64,000 nucleotides of DNA from Candidatus Villigracilis proximus (GTDB lineage Bacteria; Chloroflexota; Anaerolineae; Anaerolineales; Villigracilaceae), in NCBI GenBank assembly GCA_016715195.1, contig JADKBB010000001.1, forward strand, positions 62,001 through 126,000, given 5' to 3'. Each line of letters opens with the position of its first letter. The first letter of the stretch is position 1. The notes beneath the pieces are model-generated. The model saw nothing but the letters and a program-made list of their open reading frames with translations. It did no database searches and was not told the origin of the DNA. Shown here one piece after another: positions 17,809 to 25,624 of this stretch. The position numbers and the translations under genes are program-made.

Positions 17809-18597
17809 ATGAGCAAACCTCTTATCCCAGCCCAACGCCGCGAAAGAATTCAGGAATATTTGGCAATTCATCAGATCGCGCGCTCGGTGGATCTATGTGA
17901 TCTAGTGGAAACCTCAGAGGCCACTGTCCGCCGTGATCTGGAATGGCTTGAGCAAAAGGGAATTTTGGAACGCACACATGGGGGCGCGATCTTAAGTCAG
18001 CGCATGATCTTTGAACAGGAATATCAACAGCGCGCACAGCATCATCCCGAAGAAAAAAAACGCATTGGTGAACTCGCCGCATCTCTGATCGAAGACGGCG
18101 ATATTGTTTTTATTAATAGCGGCACAACAGCCACGCAGGTTCTTCAACACATCCGCAGGGATTCGCGCATTACCGTGTTTACGAATAACGTCAGTGCCAT
18201 TGCGGATATCGGCGACCCGGGCTTTCACTACTATTTGACCGGGGGCGAATTCCAGTCACGTTCCAACTCTTTGGCAGGGCGCTTCGCTCTCGACAGCCTG
18301 AGCATGGTCTATGCCAATAAAGTTATCCTTGGCGTTGACGGGGTCAGTCTTAAGCACGGCTGCACGGTGCCGACCGATCCCGAAGCGGAAGTTGTGCGGC
18401 GCATGATCGAACGCACCAAGGGACAGATCATCGTCGCGGCGGATCGCAGTAAATGGGGCGTGGTATCCAACTTTCAGATCGCGAATATTAATGAGATCGA
18501 TAAACTGGTTACAGATGAAGGTTTTAGCAAGTCTGCTGTGGAAGATCTCGCGGAACATTCCATCGAAGTGTTGATGACGCGGAACGAAAGTATGTAG
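17809..18597 (+). CDS. DeoR/GlpR-family transcriptional regulator
   Basis: 262 residues. N-terminal winged helix (RRERIQEYLAIHQIARSVDL then TSEATVRRDLEWLEQKG), the DeoR signature, then a sugar-phosphate-sensing DeoRC domain (INSGTTATQVLQHI, LTGGEF, VILGVDGVS, ADRSKWG). The ATG at 17809 is chosen because it stands 7 bases after a consensus -10 box and conserved sequence starts there; no ribosome site exists, which suggests a leaderless message. DeoR proteins usually repress a catabolic operon until a phosphorylated sugar or similar intermediate binds. Its place between the divergent operons makes it the probable regulator of both. Confidence 0.9.
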   Translation: MSKPLIPAQRRERIQEYLAIHQIARSVDLCDLVETSEATVRRDLEWLEQKGILERTHGGAILSQRMIFEQEYQQRAQHHPEEKKRIGELAASLIEDGDIVFINSGTTATQVLQHIRRDSRITVFTNNVSAIADIGDPGFHYYLTGGEFQSRSNSLAGRFALDSLSMVYANKVILGVDGVSLKHGCTVPTDPEAEVVRRMIERTKGQIIVAADRSKWGVVSNFQIANINEIDKLVTDEGFSKSAVEDLAEHSIEVLMTRNESM

Positions 18598-18611
18598 GCG
18601 GTAGAGTTTAT

Positions 18612-18663
18612 AAACACGTACACAAGTAAGCATAGGTCAGTTGGTTTACTTGTGTACGTGTTT
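18612..18663. repeat. 18-bp perfect inverted repeat
   Basis: Arms at 18612-18629 and 18646-18663 (aaacacgtacacaagtaa and its complement) with a 16-base loop, between the DeoR gene and the next oxidoreductase. The right arm ends ~30 bases before the ATG, so it would lie in the leader or intercistronic RNA. T-run after it is short (ttttac). Confidence 0.75.
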
Positions 18664-18693
18664 TACTTAAAATACTTATCTCATGGAGCGAAC

Positions 18694-21123
18694 ATGAAAG
18701 ATCAAGCAGAGATCGTTATTATTGGCGGTGGAATTTACGGAGTTAATATCGCGTATCATCTTGCGAAGTTGGGACGTAAGGATATTGTGTTGTTGGAGAA
18801 AGGTGAGATCGCCAGCGGTGAATCTTCCCACGCGGCGGGACTGGTGACTCAGTTCGCCACGTCACAGGCCATGTTGAAGTTTCGCATGTATAGTATTGAG
18901 CTATACAGTGAGTTGGGATTGTTTAATCATGTCGGCAGTTTGCGAGTTGCTTCCAGTAAAGAGCAATTGCTTGAGATGGAACGAAGCGTCAGCCGCGCAA
19001 AAGCATTGGGTTTGGATTGTGAAATTATTTCACCTGATGAAGCCTTGAAGATCATGCCGCAGATTTCAAAGAAAGATCTATACGGCGGAATTTATCTGCC
19101 GCGCGATGGTCAGCTTGACCCGTATACAACAACGACATCAATGGCGCGCATCATCAAAGAGATGGGCGTGGAAGTCAACACCAACACGCGAGTGACGGGG
19201 ATAAAACTCACAGCGAAAGGTGAAATTGAACGAGTAGTAACAGATAAGGGCGAGATCAGAACCGCGATCGTCGTCAATGCGGCAGGAATGTGGGCGCCGC
19301 GCATCGCTGCCATGGCAGGTCTGCACATCCCAACCACTCCGGTCGATCATCAACATATTGCATTGCGTGCTGTGCCTGGGCATGAGTTCGCGGCTGATAC
19401 GCCTTGTTTGCGCGACCCTGATAACTTGGTGTATATGCGTCAGGAACAGGGCGGACTTGTGATCGGCGGTTATGAACCGAATCCCTTGCCGCGCTGGATC
19501 GATGGCACGCCATGGGAGCATGGCAGTAAAAGTTTCCCCGGTGATTTTGATCAGTTTGAAATGCTGCTTGAAGGCGCGATTCGCCGACTGCCATTTTTGG
19601 ATCAGGCGGGCATTATTACTTTGGTGCGTCATCCCGGCGCGTACACACCAGATTGCCAACCTTTGCTTGGACCAATGGCCGGTGCGCGCGGCATGTGGAT
19701 TTTGGCAGGCATGTCATTGAATGGATATGGCGGCGCGGGCGGCATGGGCAAGTTGATGGCCGAGTGGATCGTTGACGGTGAAGCGCCGATGGATGTGTAT
19801 GGTTTCCGCGCCACCCGTTTTGGAAATTATTATTCAGACCCTGTCTATGCCGCAGAAAAAACACGCGAGAGTGTGAAGTATTACTATCGTTTACGTTTCC
19901 CGCATGATGAACATGAATGGGCGCGTCCGCATCGGGTGAGTCCTGTGCATTATCGTTTGCTTGAACATGGCGCAGTCTTTGGTGAAAAATTTGGCTGGGA
20001 GCGTGTAAATTATTTTGAACCCGGCAAACCGTCACGCCGCATGGGTGAAGATCAACGTCAATGGGGCTGGAGCAAGCCTCCGTTCTTTGATCGGCTTGGT
20101 GAAGAACACAAAGCCACACGTGAACGTGTGACACTGTTTGATCTAACTTCATTTGGAAAGATCGAAGTGAAAGGCAAAGGCGCTTTGCCTTTGTTGCAGC
20201 GCCTGACCGATAGCGATATCAACAAACCGGTTGGCAGCGCAGTGTATACTCAATTTTTGAACACGCGCGGCGGAATCGAATCTGATCTGACCGTCACTCG
20301 TTTGGGCGAGGAACATTTCTGGGTCATCACGGGTTCCGGTTTTATCGGCAATGACTTTGCCCGCATTCAAATGCACGTGGACGAAAAAGATGGCGAAGTA
20401 TCCATCCGCGATATTACGCAGGAATATGCCTGTCTGGCATTGTGGGGGCCGAAGGCGCGTTTGGTTTTAGAGAAAGTCACACAGGATGATGTTTCCAATG
20501 CGGCGCATCCATTTTTGATGACACGCTTGATTGATATTAATGGTGCGAAGGTGTATGCTCAACGTGTAAGTTACGCGGGCGAGCTTGGCTGGGAGCTTTA
20601 CATTCCCAATCAGCAGGCCACGATGGTCTTTGACATGTTGATGGAAGCAGGCAAGGAATTTGGCATCGAAGTCGGTGGTTACAAAGTGCTCGACTCACTG
20701 CGCCTTGAAAAAGGTTTCCGCTATTACACCACCGATATTACACCGTCAGAAACTCCCTACGAAGGCGGTCTCGGTTTTTGTGTTCATCTTGATAAAGGTG
20801 ATTTTATCGGACGTGAGGCGCTCATCAAGCAAAAGCAGGAAGGTCTCAAGCGCAAACTTTGCACGCTTGTATTAACAGACGGCGATGACTTTACGCAGAT
20901 ATACGGCGGTGAAGCCATTTATCACGAAGACAAAGTTCTTACCCGCGTCCGCAGCGGTGGACATGGTTTTACATTGAAGAAGAATATTCTATATGCCTAT
21001 TTGCCGATCGAATTGGCTAAACAAGGCAACCGCTTCATTATTGACCTGATAGAGGGCCGGCGCGAAGCGGAAGTGACTGCCACTGTGCTATTCGACCCGA
21101 AAGGCGAAAGAGCGCGTGCATAA
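18694..21123 (+). CDS. FAD-dependent dimethylglycine/sarcosine dehydrogenase-like protein with GcvT domain (second copy)
   Basis: 809 residues from the ATG at 18694 (GGAG 5 bases upstream; the longer frame from 18652 runs through the hairpin). FAD domain opens EIVIIGGGIYGVNIAYHL; GESSHAAGLVTQ carries the likely flavin-linking histidine. Middle FAO_M-like linker then GcvT domain (TRERVTLFDLTSFGKIEVKG, about residues 470-790). Same architecture as the protein at 14303-16735 but clearly diverged, so the two probably act on different N-methyl substrates or successive steps (for example dimethylglycine then sarcosine). Second gene of the rightward operon after the DeoR regulator. Confidence 0.85.
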   Translation: MKDQAEIVIIGGGIYGVNIAYHLAKLGRKDIVLLEKGEIASGESSHAAGLVTQFATSQAMLKFRMYSIELYSELGLFNHVGSLRVASSKEQLLEMERSVSRAKALGLDCEIISPDEALKIMPQISKKDLYGGIYLPRDGQLDPYTTTTSMARIIKEMGVEVNTNTRVTGIKLTAKGEIERVVTDKGEIRTAIVVNAAGMWAPRIAAMAGLHIPTTPVDHQHIALRAVPGHEFAADTPCLRDPDNLVYMRQEQGGLVIGGYEPNPLPRWIDGTPWEHGSKSFPGDFDQFEMLLEGAIRRLPFLDQAGIITLVRHPGAYTPDCQPLLGPMAGARGMWILAGMSLNGYGGAGGMGKLMAEWIVDGEAPMDVYGFRATRFGNYYSDPVYAAEKTRESVKYYYRLRFPHDEHEWARPHRVSPVHYRLLEHGAVFGEKFGWERVNYFEPGKPSRRMGEDQRQWGWSKPPFFDRLGEEHKATRERVTLFDLTSFGKIEVKGKGALPLLQRLTDSDINKPVGSAVYTQFLNTRGGIESDLTVTRLGEEHFWVITGSGFIGNDFARIQMHVDEKDGEVSIRDITQEYACLALWGPKARLVLEKVTQDDVSNAAHPFLMTRLIDINGAKVYAQRVSYAGELGWELYIPNQQATMVFDMLMEAGKEFGIEVGGYKVLDSLRLEKGFRYYTTDITPSETPYEGGLGFCVHLDKGDFIGREALIKQKQEGLKRKLCTLVLTDGDDFTQIYGGEAIYHEDKVLTRVRSGGHGFTLKKNILYAYLPIELAKQGNRFIIDLIEGRREAEVTATVLFDPKGERARA

Positions 21124-21128
21124 TTCAT

Positions 21129-21204
21129 TAACCACAAAGACTCTCGAAGGCACAAAGTTTGACGGCCTTCGTTCATGGTCCTTTGTGAAACTGTGTGGTG
21201 ATTA
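21129..21204. repeat. CACAAAG-type intergenic hairpin
   Basis: Left side ttaaccacaaagactctcgaaggcacaaag, right side ccttcgttcatggtcctttgtg then gtgtggtgattaa; the outer and inner parts pair imperfectly. It occupies the entire spacer before the PfkB gene. Confidence 0.65.
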
Positions 21205-21209
21205 AATAA

Positions 21210-22292
21210 ATGCCTTCCATTCATAAAACTCCTCCCGCCTATGTTGGCTTTGGCATGTTGACCCCCGTCTACATCATGGCGTTGGATAAACTTCCCAAAC
21301 ATAATACCGGCGCCATCGTGCATCAGGTCAGCGAATATGTTTATGATGATGCGGCGATCATCGCGTGCAACCTGCGTCAATGGGGTGTTCCTACCGGCAT
21401 GATCGGCACCGCGGTTGGTGATGATCTGCTTGGGCATTATGTGTCAGATACCTTGGAAGATATGGGTGTGCAGGGAGAGGTTCGATTTACAAATAAGTAC
21501 AAAACGCCACTTGAAGTGAATGTCTCTGATAAAACTGGCGCACGCACGTATTTCTGGCAGCGCTCGCCTGAGATCTTGTCCACGCTGGACACGGCAGATC
21601 TGTCAATGCTGGTTGGGGCGAAGTTAATGTATGTCGATTGGTATGATGGCGATCACATTATCCGCGCGATGAATGAAGCCCGCCGGCGTAATGTGCCTGT
21701 CTTCCTCAACCTTGAGCATGGACATAACGACCCCGAGATCATGGAAAAATACGCCAGCCGCGCCACGATCTGTCAGGCTGTGACTGATGCTGCGCAAATC
21801 GGAAAAAAGGGCGCCATGCTTTCAGTGGCGAAGAAATTACTTAAGGCTGGTATTAAGACCGCGATCATCACCATGGCGAGTCAGGGCTGCATGGTAGTTC
21901 AGGATGATGAGATTGTCCGCATTCATGCGCCGAAGGTTAAGGCTGTAGACGGCTCGGGTGCGGGCGCAACATTCTCATCAGGTTTTATTTATGCCTATCT
22001 GAAAAAATGGAGTTTGGAAGATTCTGTCCGCTTTGCGATCGCTGCTGCTTCGATGAAGGTCACACGTTCGGGTTTGAAAATGTTTCCCGTAAAAGATATT
22101 AAGGCGCTGGCTGCCACATTGCGCGTTGACCGTATGGTCTATCGTGACAACCGGTTCTTTGAAATTGACAAGTTGATCTCGCAGGCACAGCAAAGTCCGC
22201 TGATGACAGAAGGTAAAAAACTTGCGGAAAAACTATTGCTAAAAAAGAAAACTCAGCACAGAAGAAAGATCAAAAAATCATTGGTAGGATAA
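21210..22292 (+). CDS. PfkB/ribokinase-family protein lacking the catalytic Asp
   Basis: 360 residues. Ribokinase fold: N-terminal glycine region (VGFGMLTPVYIMALDKLP), GTAVGDDLLGHYVSDTLEDMGV, and the C-terminal signature VDGSGAGATFSSGF at 246-259. In active PfkB kinases this reads DxxGAGDxF, where the Asp is the catalytic base; here position 253 is Ala (codon GCA), two base changes from an Asp codon, so a single sequencing slip does not explain it. The protein may bind a sugar or nucleoside without phosphorylating it, or use another base. A lysine/arginine-rich tail ends it (LLLKKKTQHRRKIKK). No strong ribosome site before the ATG. It lies between the oxidoreductase and the methyltransferase. 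Confidence 0.8.
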   Translation: MPSIHKTPPAYVGFGMLTPVYIMALDKLPKHNTGAIVHQVSEYVYDDAAIIACNLRQWGVPTGMIGTAVGDDLLGHYVSDTLEDMGVQGEVRFTNKYKTPLEVNVSDKTGARTYFWQRSPEILSTLDTADLSMLVGAKLMYVDWYDGDHIIRAMNEARRRNVPVFLNLEHGHNDPEIMEKYASRATICQAVTDAAQIGKKGAMLSVAKKLLKAGIKTAIITMASQGCMVVQDDEIVRIHAPKVKAVDGSGAGATFSSGFIYAYLKKWSLEDSVRFAIAAASMKVTRSGLKMFPVKDIKALAATLRVDRMVYRDNRFFEIDKLISQAQQSPLMTEGKKLAEKLLLKKKTQHRRKIKKSLVG

Positions 22293-22363
22293 CTCCGCCC
22301 GCATCTTGCCGTCATCATGTGTGGCGGAGAGTGCAGGAATTTATTAATAAAAGGATGTGAACC

Positions 22364-23800
22364 ATGTCATTTGCAGAACTTCTTACCCAGGAACAGGTAC
22401 AACAAATTCATGATGCCTCGCTTGAAATTCTTGAGGAGGTTGGTTTAAAGGTTCGTTATGAACCTGCACGTGATATTTTTGCAAAACACGGATGTCTTGT
22501 GGATGGTGAGCGGGTTAAACTTCCGCGTGAGATCGTGGAAAAATATCGCAAGATGGTTCCGCCTACTTTTACCTTTTACGCGCGTGACCCCAAATTTGAT
22601 AAAACGATCCCACGGGATAGCCCGGTCATTGTAACGGCGAGTTCTGCTCCAGATATTATCGACCCGGTTACAGGTCAGGAAAGACGCGCTGAGTCAGGTG
22701 ATATCGCGCGGATTGCGCATCTGATCAATGAACTCCCCGGCTATGATATGTTCTCCATTTCCACTTTGGCGGATGACGCGCCGGCGGATCAATTCACAAT
22801 CTCGAGACTGTATCCTGCTCTCAAGTATTGTCTCAAACCGATCCGTGCCACCACTACCGATCACAAAGATACGCTTTCCATGATGCGAATGGCGTATATT
22901 GTTGCCGGTGGAGAAGAGGCGTATAAGGAACATCCATTCCTGACACATCATTATTGCCCGACCGTTTCGCCGCTCTCGATGGATAATCTTTCTACTGAAA
23001 ATGTAATGTATTTTGCAGCAGAAGGTTTGCCCGTATACCCGACGATTGTTCCGAACGCGGGGCTGACATCTCCCATGTCGATGGCAGGGACGTTGGCGCA
23101 GGGCAATGCTGAATTTCTTGCCACTGCAGTTTTGATGCAAATGGTGAAGGAAGGCACGCCCACGATCTACGCCACATTGGCTACTGTTGCAGATATGCGT
23201 TCGGGCGCGTATACATCCGGCGCGATCGAGTGCGGTATGCTGCATATGGCCTTTGCGCAAATGTCCCGTTTTTATAATGTGCCTTGCGGCGGTTATATTG
23301 GCCTGACAAACGCCAAGATAAACGATGCGCAATCGGGATATGAAACAGGTATGTCTGGCATGGGCGGTGTATTAGGCGGCATGGATATGTTCAATATCGG
23401 CGGTTTGATCGACGCCTTGAAGACTTTTGATTTTGCAAAGGCCGTGATTGACGATGAAGTTGCGCAAATGATGAAACGTGTTAAACATGGCATTTCATTT
23501 GGACCGGATGATCTGGCGCTCGATCTTATTAAACAGGTCGGGCCGGGCGGTTCGTTTATCGTTGCCAAACATACGATCAGCCGCATGAAGACCGAAGCGG
23601 TTATGACCAAACTGGCAGACCGTGATGCGCGTACGGCCTGGGTCAAGAAGGGCTCAATGGATATTCAAGCGCGTGCGATGAAACGCGTGAAAGAGATCAT
23701 GACGACCCATACAGATTCACTTCTCTCACCTGAAATTGAAGGGAAACTTCGTGCTGAATTTCCCGGTATGGTGTCGGGTGAGTTGAAGCCGATAGAATAG
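22364..23800 (+). CDS. MttB-family (non-pyrrolysine) trimethylamine/betaine methyltransferase-like protein
   Basis: 478 residues, full length for the MttB superfamily. Start LLTQEQVQQIHDASLEILEEVGL and the later YIGLTNAKINDAQSGYETGMSG are family hallmarks. There is no in-frame TAG, so this belongs to the non-pyrrolysine group that includes glycine betaine and related quaternary-amine methyltransferases, which pass a methyl to a corrinoid protein. No corrinoid protein or corrinoid:THF methyltransferase gene is present in the window. AAGGA precedes the ATG. Cotranscription with the two-domain oxidoreductase (upstream) and DUF47/PiT (downstream, 24 bases away) is likely. Confidence 0.85.
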   Translation: MSFAELLTQEQVQQIHDASLEILEEVGLKVRYEPARDIFAKHGCLVDGERVKLPREIVEKYRKMVPPTFTFYARDPKFDKTIPRDSPVIVTASSAPDIIDPVTGQERRAESGDIARIAHLINELPGYDMFSISTLADDAPADQFTISRLYPALKYCLKPIRATTTDHKDTLSMMRMAYIVAGGEEAYKEHPFLTHHYCPTVSPLSMDNLSTENVMYFAAEGLPVYPTIVPNAGLTSPMSMAGTLAQGNAEFLATAVLMQMVKEGTPTIYATLATVADMRSGAYTSGAIECGMLHMAFAQMSRFYNVPCGGYIGLTNAKINDAQSGYETGMSGMGGVLGGMDMFNIGGLIDALKTFDFAKAVIDDEVAQMMKRVKHGISFGPDDLALDLIKQVGPGGSFIVAKHTISRMKTEAVMTKLADRDARTAWVKKGSMDIQARAMKRVKEIMTTHTDSLLSPEIEGKLRAEFPGMVSGELKPIE

Positions 23801-23824
23801 GTTTTAAATCAAATTGGAGATTTT

Positions 23825-24445
23825 ATGTTAAGGTTTTTTAAGCGCAGGGAAGATGTGTTTCAAAAATTAATCGAACAGCAGGCCTCGATTACTTATGAAG
23901 CATTGCGGCTGTTGGTTAAATATTTGGAGACACTTGATTCAGAAGTTGCTGAAGAGTTGTCCATTAAGGAAAAAGAAGCAGATGAAGTACGGCGTATTTT
24001 GATCGATGAATTAAACCGTACATTTGTCACGCCGTTTGACCGCGAGGATATATTCTCCCTGTCCCGTTCCATTGATGATGTGATTGATTATGCTGACAGT
24101 ACAGTGATGGAAATGGTTATTCTTAATGTAAAGTCCACGCCGTATATGTTGAGAATGGCAAATTTACTAAAAGATGCAGCGTATGAAATTTGGCACGCAG
24201 TGCAGCGCCTTCCGAATCATCCGAATGTCGCCACGGACCACGCCCAGCGCGCCAAAGCTCTGGAGAACCGCGTGGAGGCCGTCTATCGTGAAGCGGTAGC
24301 CGATCTGTTCAGCGGGCCCGAGGATATTCATCATGTGGTTGAGATGTTGAAGATGCGCGAAGTTTATCGTCATTTATCCAATGCGGCAGACCGCGGCGAT
24401 GAAGCCGCGAACACAATTGCAGATATCGTTGTAAAGAAAACTTAA
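23825..24445 (+). CDS. DUF47 / PhoU-like phosphate transport accessory protein
   Basis: 206 residues, all-helical, of the DUF47 family that is encoded next to PiT transporters. Visible repeats of acidic helices (LSIKEKEADEVRRILIDELN, then FDREDIFSLSRSIDDVIDYAD), the E/DxxxD metal-binding pattern of PhoU-like proteins. GGAG lies 5 bases before the ATG. The PiT gene begins 10 bases after its stop. It is thought to modulate PiT activity; the mechanism is not settled. Confidence 0.9.
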   Translation: MLRFFKRREDVFQKLIEQQASITYEALRLLVKYLETLDSEVAEELSIKEKEADEVRRILIDELNRTFVTPFDREDIFSLSRSIDDVIDYADSTVMEMVILNVKSTPYMLRMANLLKDAAYEIWHAVQRLPNHPNVATDHAQRAKALENRVEAVYREAVADLFSGPEDIHHVVEMLKMREVYRHLSNAADRGDEAANTIADIVVKKT

Positions 24446-24455
24446 CAAGGTGTTA

Positions 24456-25442
24456 ATGTCTCCTCAACTGATCCTTGTTATTATTCTGGCGTTGATCTTT
24501 GAATTTCTTAATGGTATGCGCGATTCGAGCAACATTGTGGCGACGATGATCTCCTCAAGAGCGTTTCGCCCTCAGGTTGCACTTGGGATGACCGCCGTCG
24601 CTGAGTTTTTTGGCCCTTTTTTATTTGGCGTGACGGTTGCCAAGACAATTGGAAGCGATGTTGTCGATTCGCATCTTCTCACACTTGAGGCATTGATCGC
24701 CTGTTTGATGGGCGCTGTAATTTGGAATTTGATCACCTGGTTCTTTGGGATTCCGAGCAGTTCGTCTCATGCTTTGATCGGAGGATTGGTGGGCGCTGTC
24801 TTTGTATCTGTTGGATTGAATGTGATTAAGGTACAAGGGCTTTATAAAGTGTTGATCGCCTTGTTTGTTTCGCCTCTGATCGGATTTGTCATTGGGTTCA
24901 TTGTTTTAAGGGTTATCTATTTTCTCTCAAAACATGCGACGCCGCGCATCAATGATTTATTTAAAAATGGTCAATTTTTTACTGCAATTGGCCTTGCTTT
25001 TAGTCACGGTACAAATGATGCGCAAAAGACAATGGGTATTATTACATTGAGTTTGATCATCGGCGGACAATTAAGTGATTTCGACATCCCGTTTTGGGTG
25101 ATTTTGCTAAGCGCTTCAACCATGGCGCTGGGCACTGCACTTGGCGGCTGGAGATTGATCCGTACGCTGGGCGGTAAGTTTTACAAGATCCGCCCGGTGC
25201 ATAGTTTTGCCACACAGTTGACTTCAGCCTTCGTTATTTTGACGGCGTCGTTGATCGGTCTTCCCGTCAGCACCACTCAGGTTGTTAGTTCGGCAATTAT
25301 AGGTGTCGGTGCGTCTGAACGGTTTGGAAAAGTCCGCTGGGGAGTTGCCGGTGATATTCTCATCGCGTGGATCATTACGATCCCTGCCAGCGCTTTATTT
25401 TCTGCAGGAATTTACTGGTTGATATTTCTTGTGAATCGATGA
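24456..25442 (+). CDS. PiT-family inorganic phosphate transporter
   Basis: 328 residues, about ten membrane helices. The two PiT signature regions are present: NGMRDSSNIVATMISSRAF near residue 18 and SHGTNDAQKTMGIITL near 185, plus GIPSSSSHALIGG and GLPVSTTQVVSS. ATG at 24456 is preferred over GTG at 24450 because AAGG is 5 bases ahead. PiT proteins move phosphate with protons or sodium in either direction. Beside catabolic genes and a phosphoesterase, removal of surplus phosphate is a reasonable role, but import is equally possible. Confidence 0.92.
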   Translation: MSPQLILVIILALIFEFLNGMRDSSNIVATMISSRAFRPQVALGMTAVAEFFGPFLFGVTVAKTIGSDVVDSHLLTLEALIACLMGAVIWNLITWFFGIPSSSSHALIGGLVGAVFVSVGLNVIKVQGLYKVLIALFVSPLIGFVIGFIVLRVIYFLSKHATPRINDLFKNGQFFTAIGLAFSHGTNDAQKTMGIITLSLIIGGQLSDFDIPFWVILLSASTMALGTALGGWRLIRTLGGKFYKIRPVHSFATQLTSAFVILTASLIGLPVSTTQVVSSAIIGVGASERFGKVRWGVAGDILIAWIITIPASALFSAGIYWLIFLVNR

Positions 25443-25489
25443 AACCTGCGGAATGTTATTTTGATCAATCAATTCGAAGTTGGATATGT

Positions 25490-25518
25490 TTGACTTTGAA
25501 TATTGATAATGCTACAAT
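25490..25518 (+). promoter_or_regulatory. Sigma70-type promoter of the ABC importer operon
   Basis: TTGACT (25490-25495), 17-base spacer, TACAAT (25513-25518). It lies ~105 bases before the solute-binding protein gene, in the 182-base gap after the PiT gene, so the importer has its own promoter. Confidence 0.65.
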
Positions 25519-25536
25519 ATTAACGATTTGTTAATA
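25518..25536. promoter_or_regulatory. Palindrome TATTAAC-N5-GTTAATA over the start point
   Basis: Perfect 7-base arms with a 5-base spacer, just downstream of the -10 box and covering the expected transcription start: a typical repressor position. A near copy (TTAAC-N5-GTTAA) lies at 37748-37762 before another solute-binding protein gene. Confidence 0.45.
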
Positions 25537-25624
25537 GATTGGAGGTGTCAGGAAGAGATACTGTTTATGGAATGTGTTCCGTTTGTCCAATCAAACAAAA
25601 ACCATATAGGAGAGAGAAAAAGAA

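Noticed and set aside
22364..23800. Possible pyrrolysine codon in the MttB homologue
   Set aside because: The frame is open for 478 codons with no internal TAG, so it belongs to the non-pyrrolysine group.
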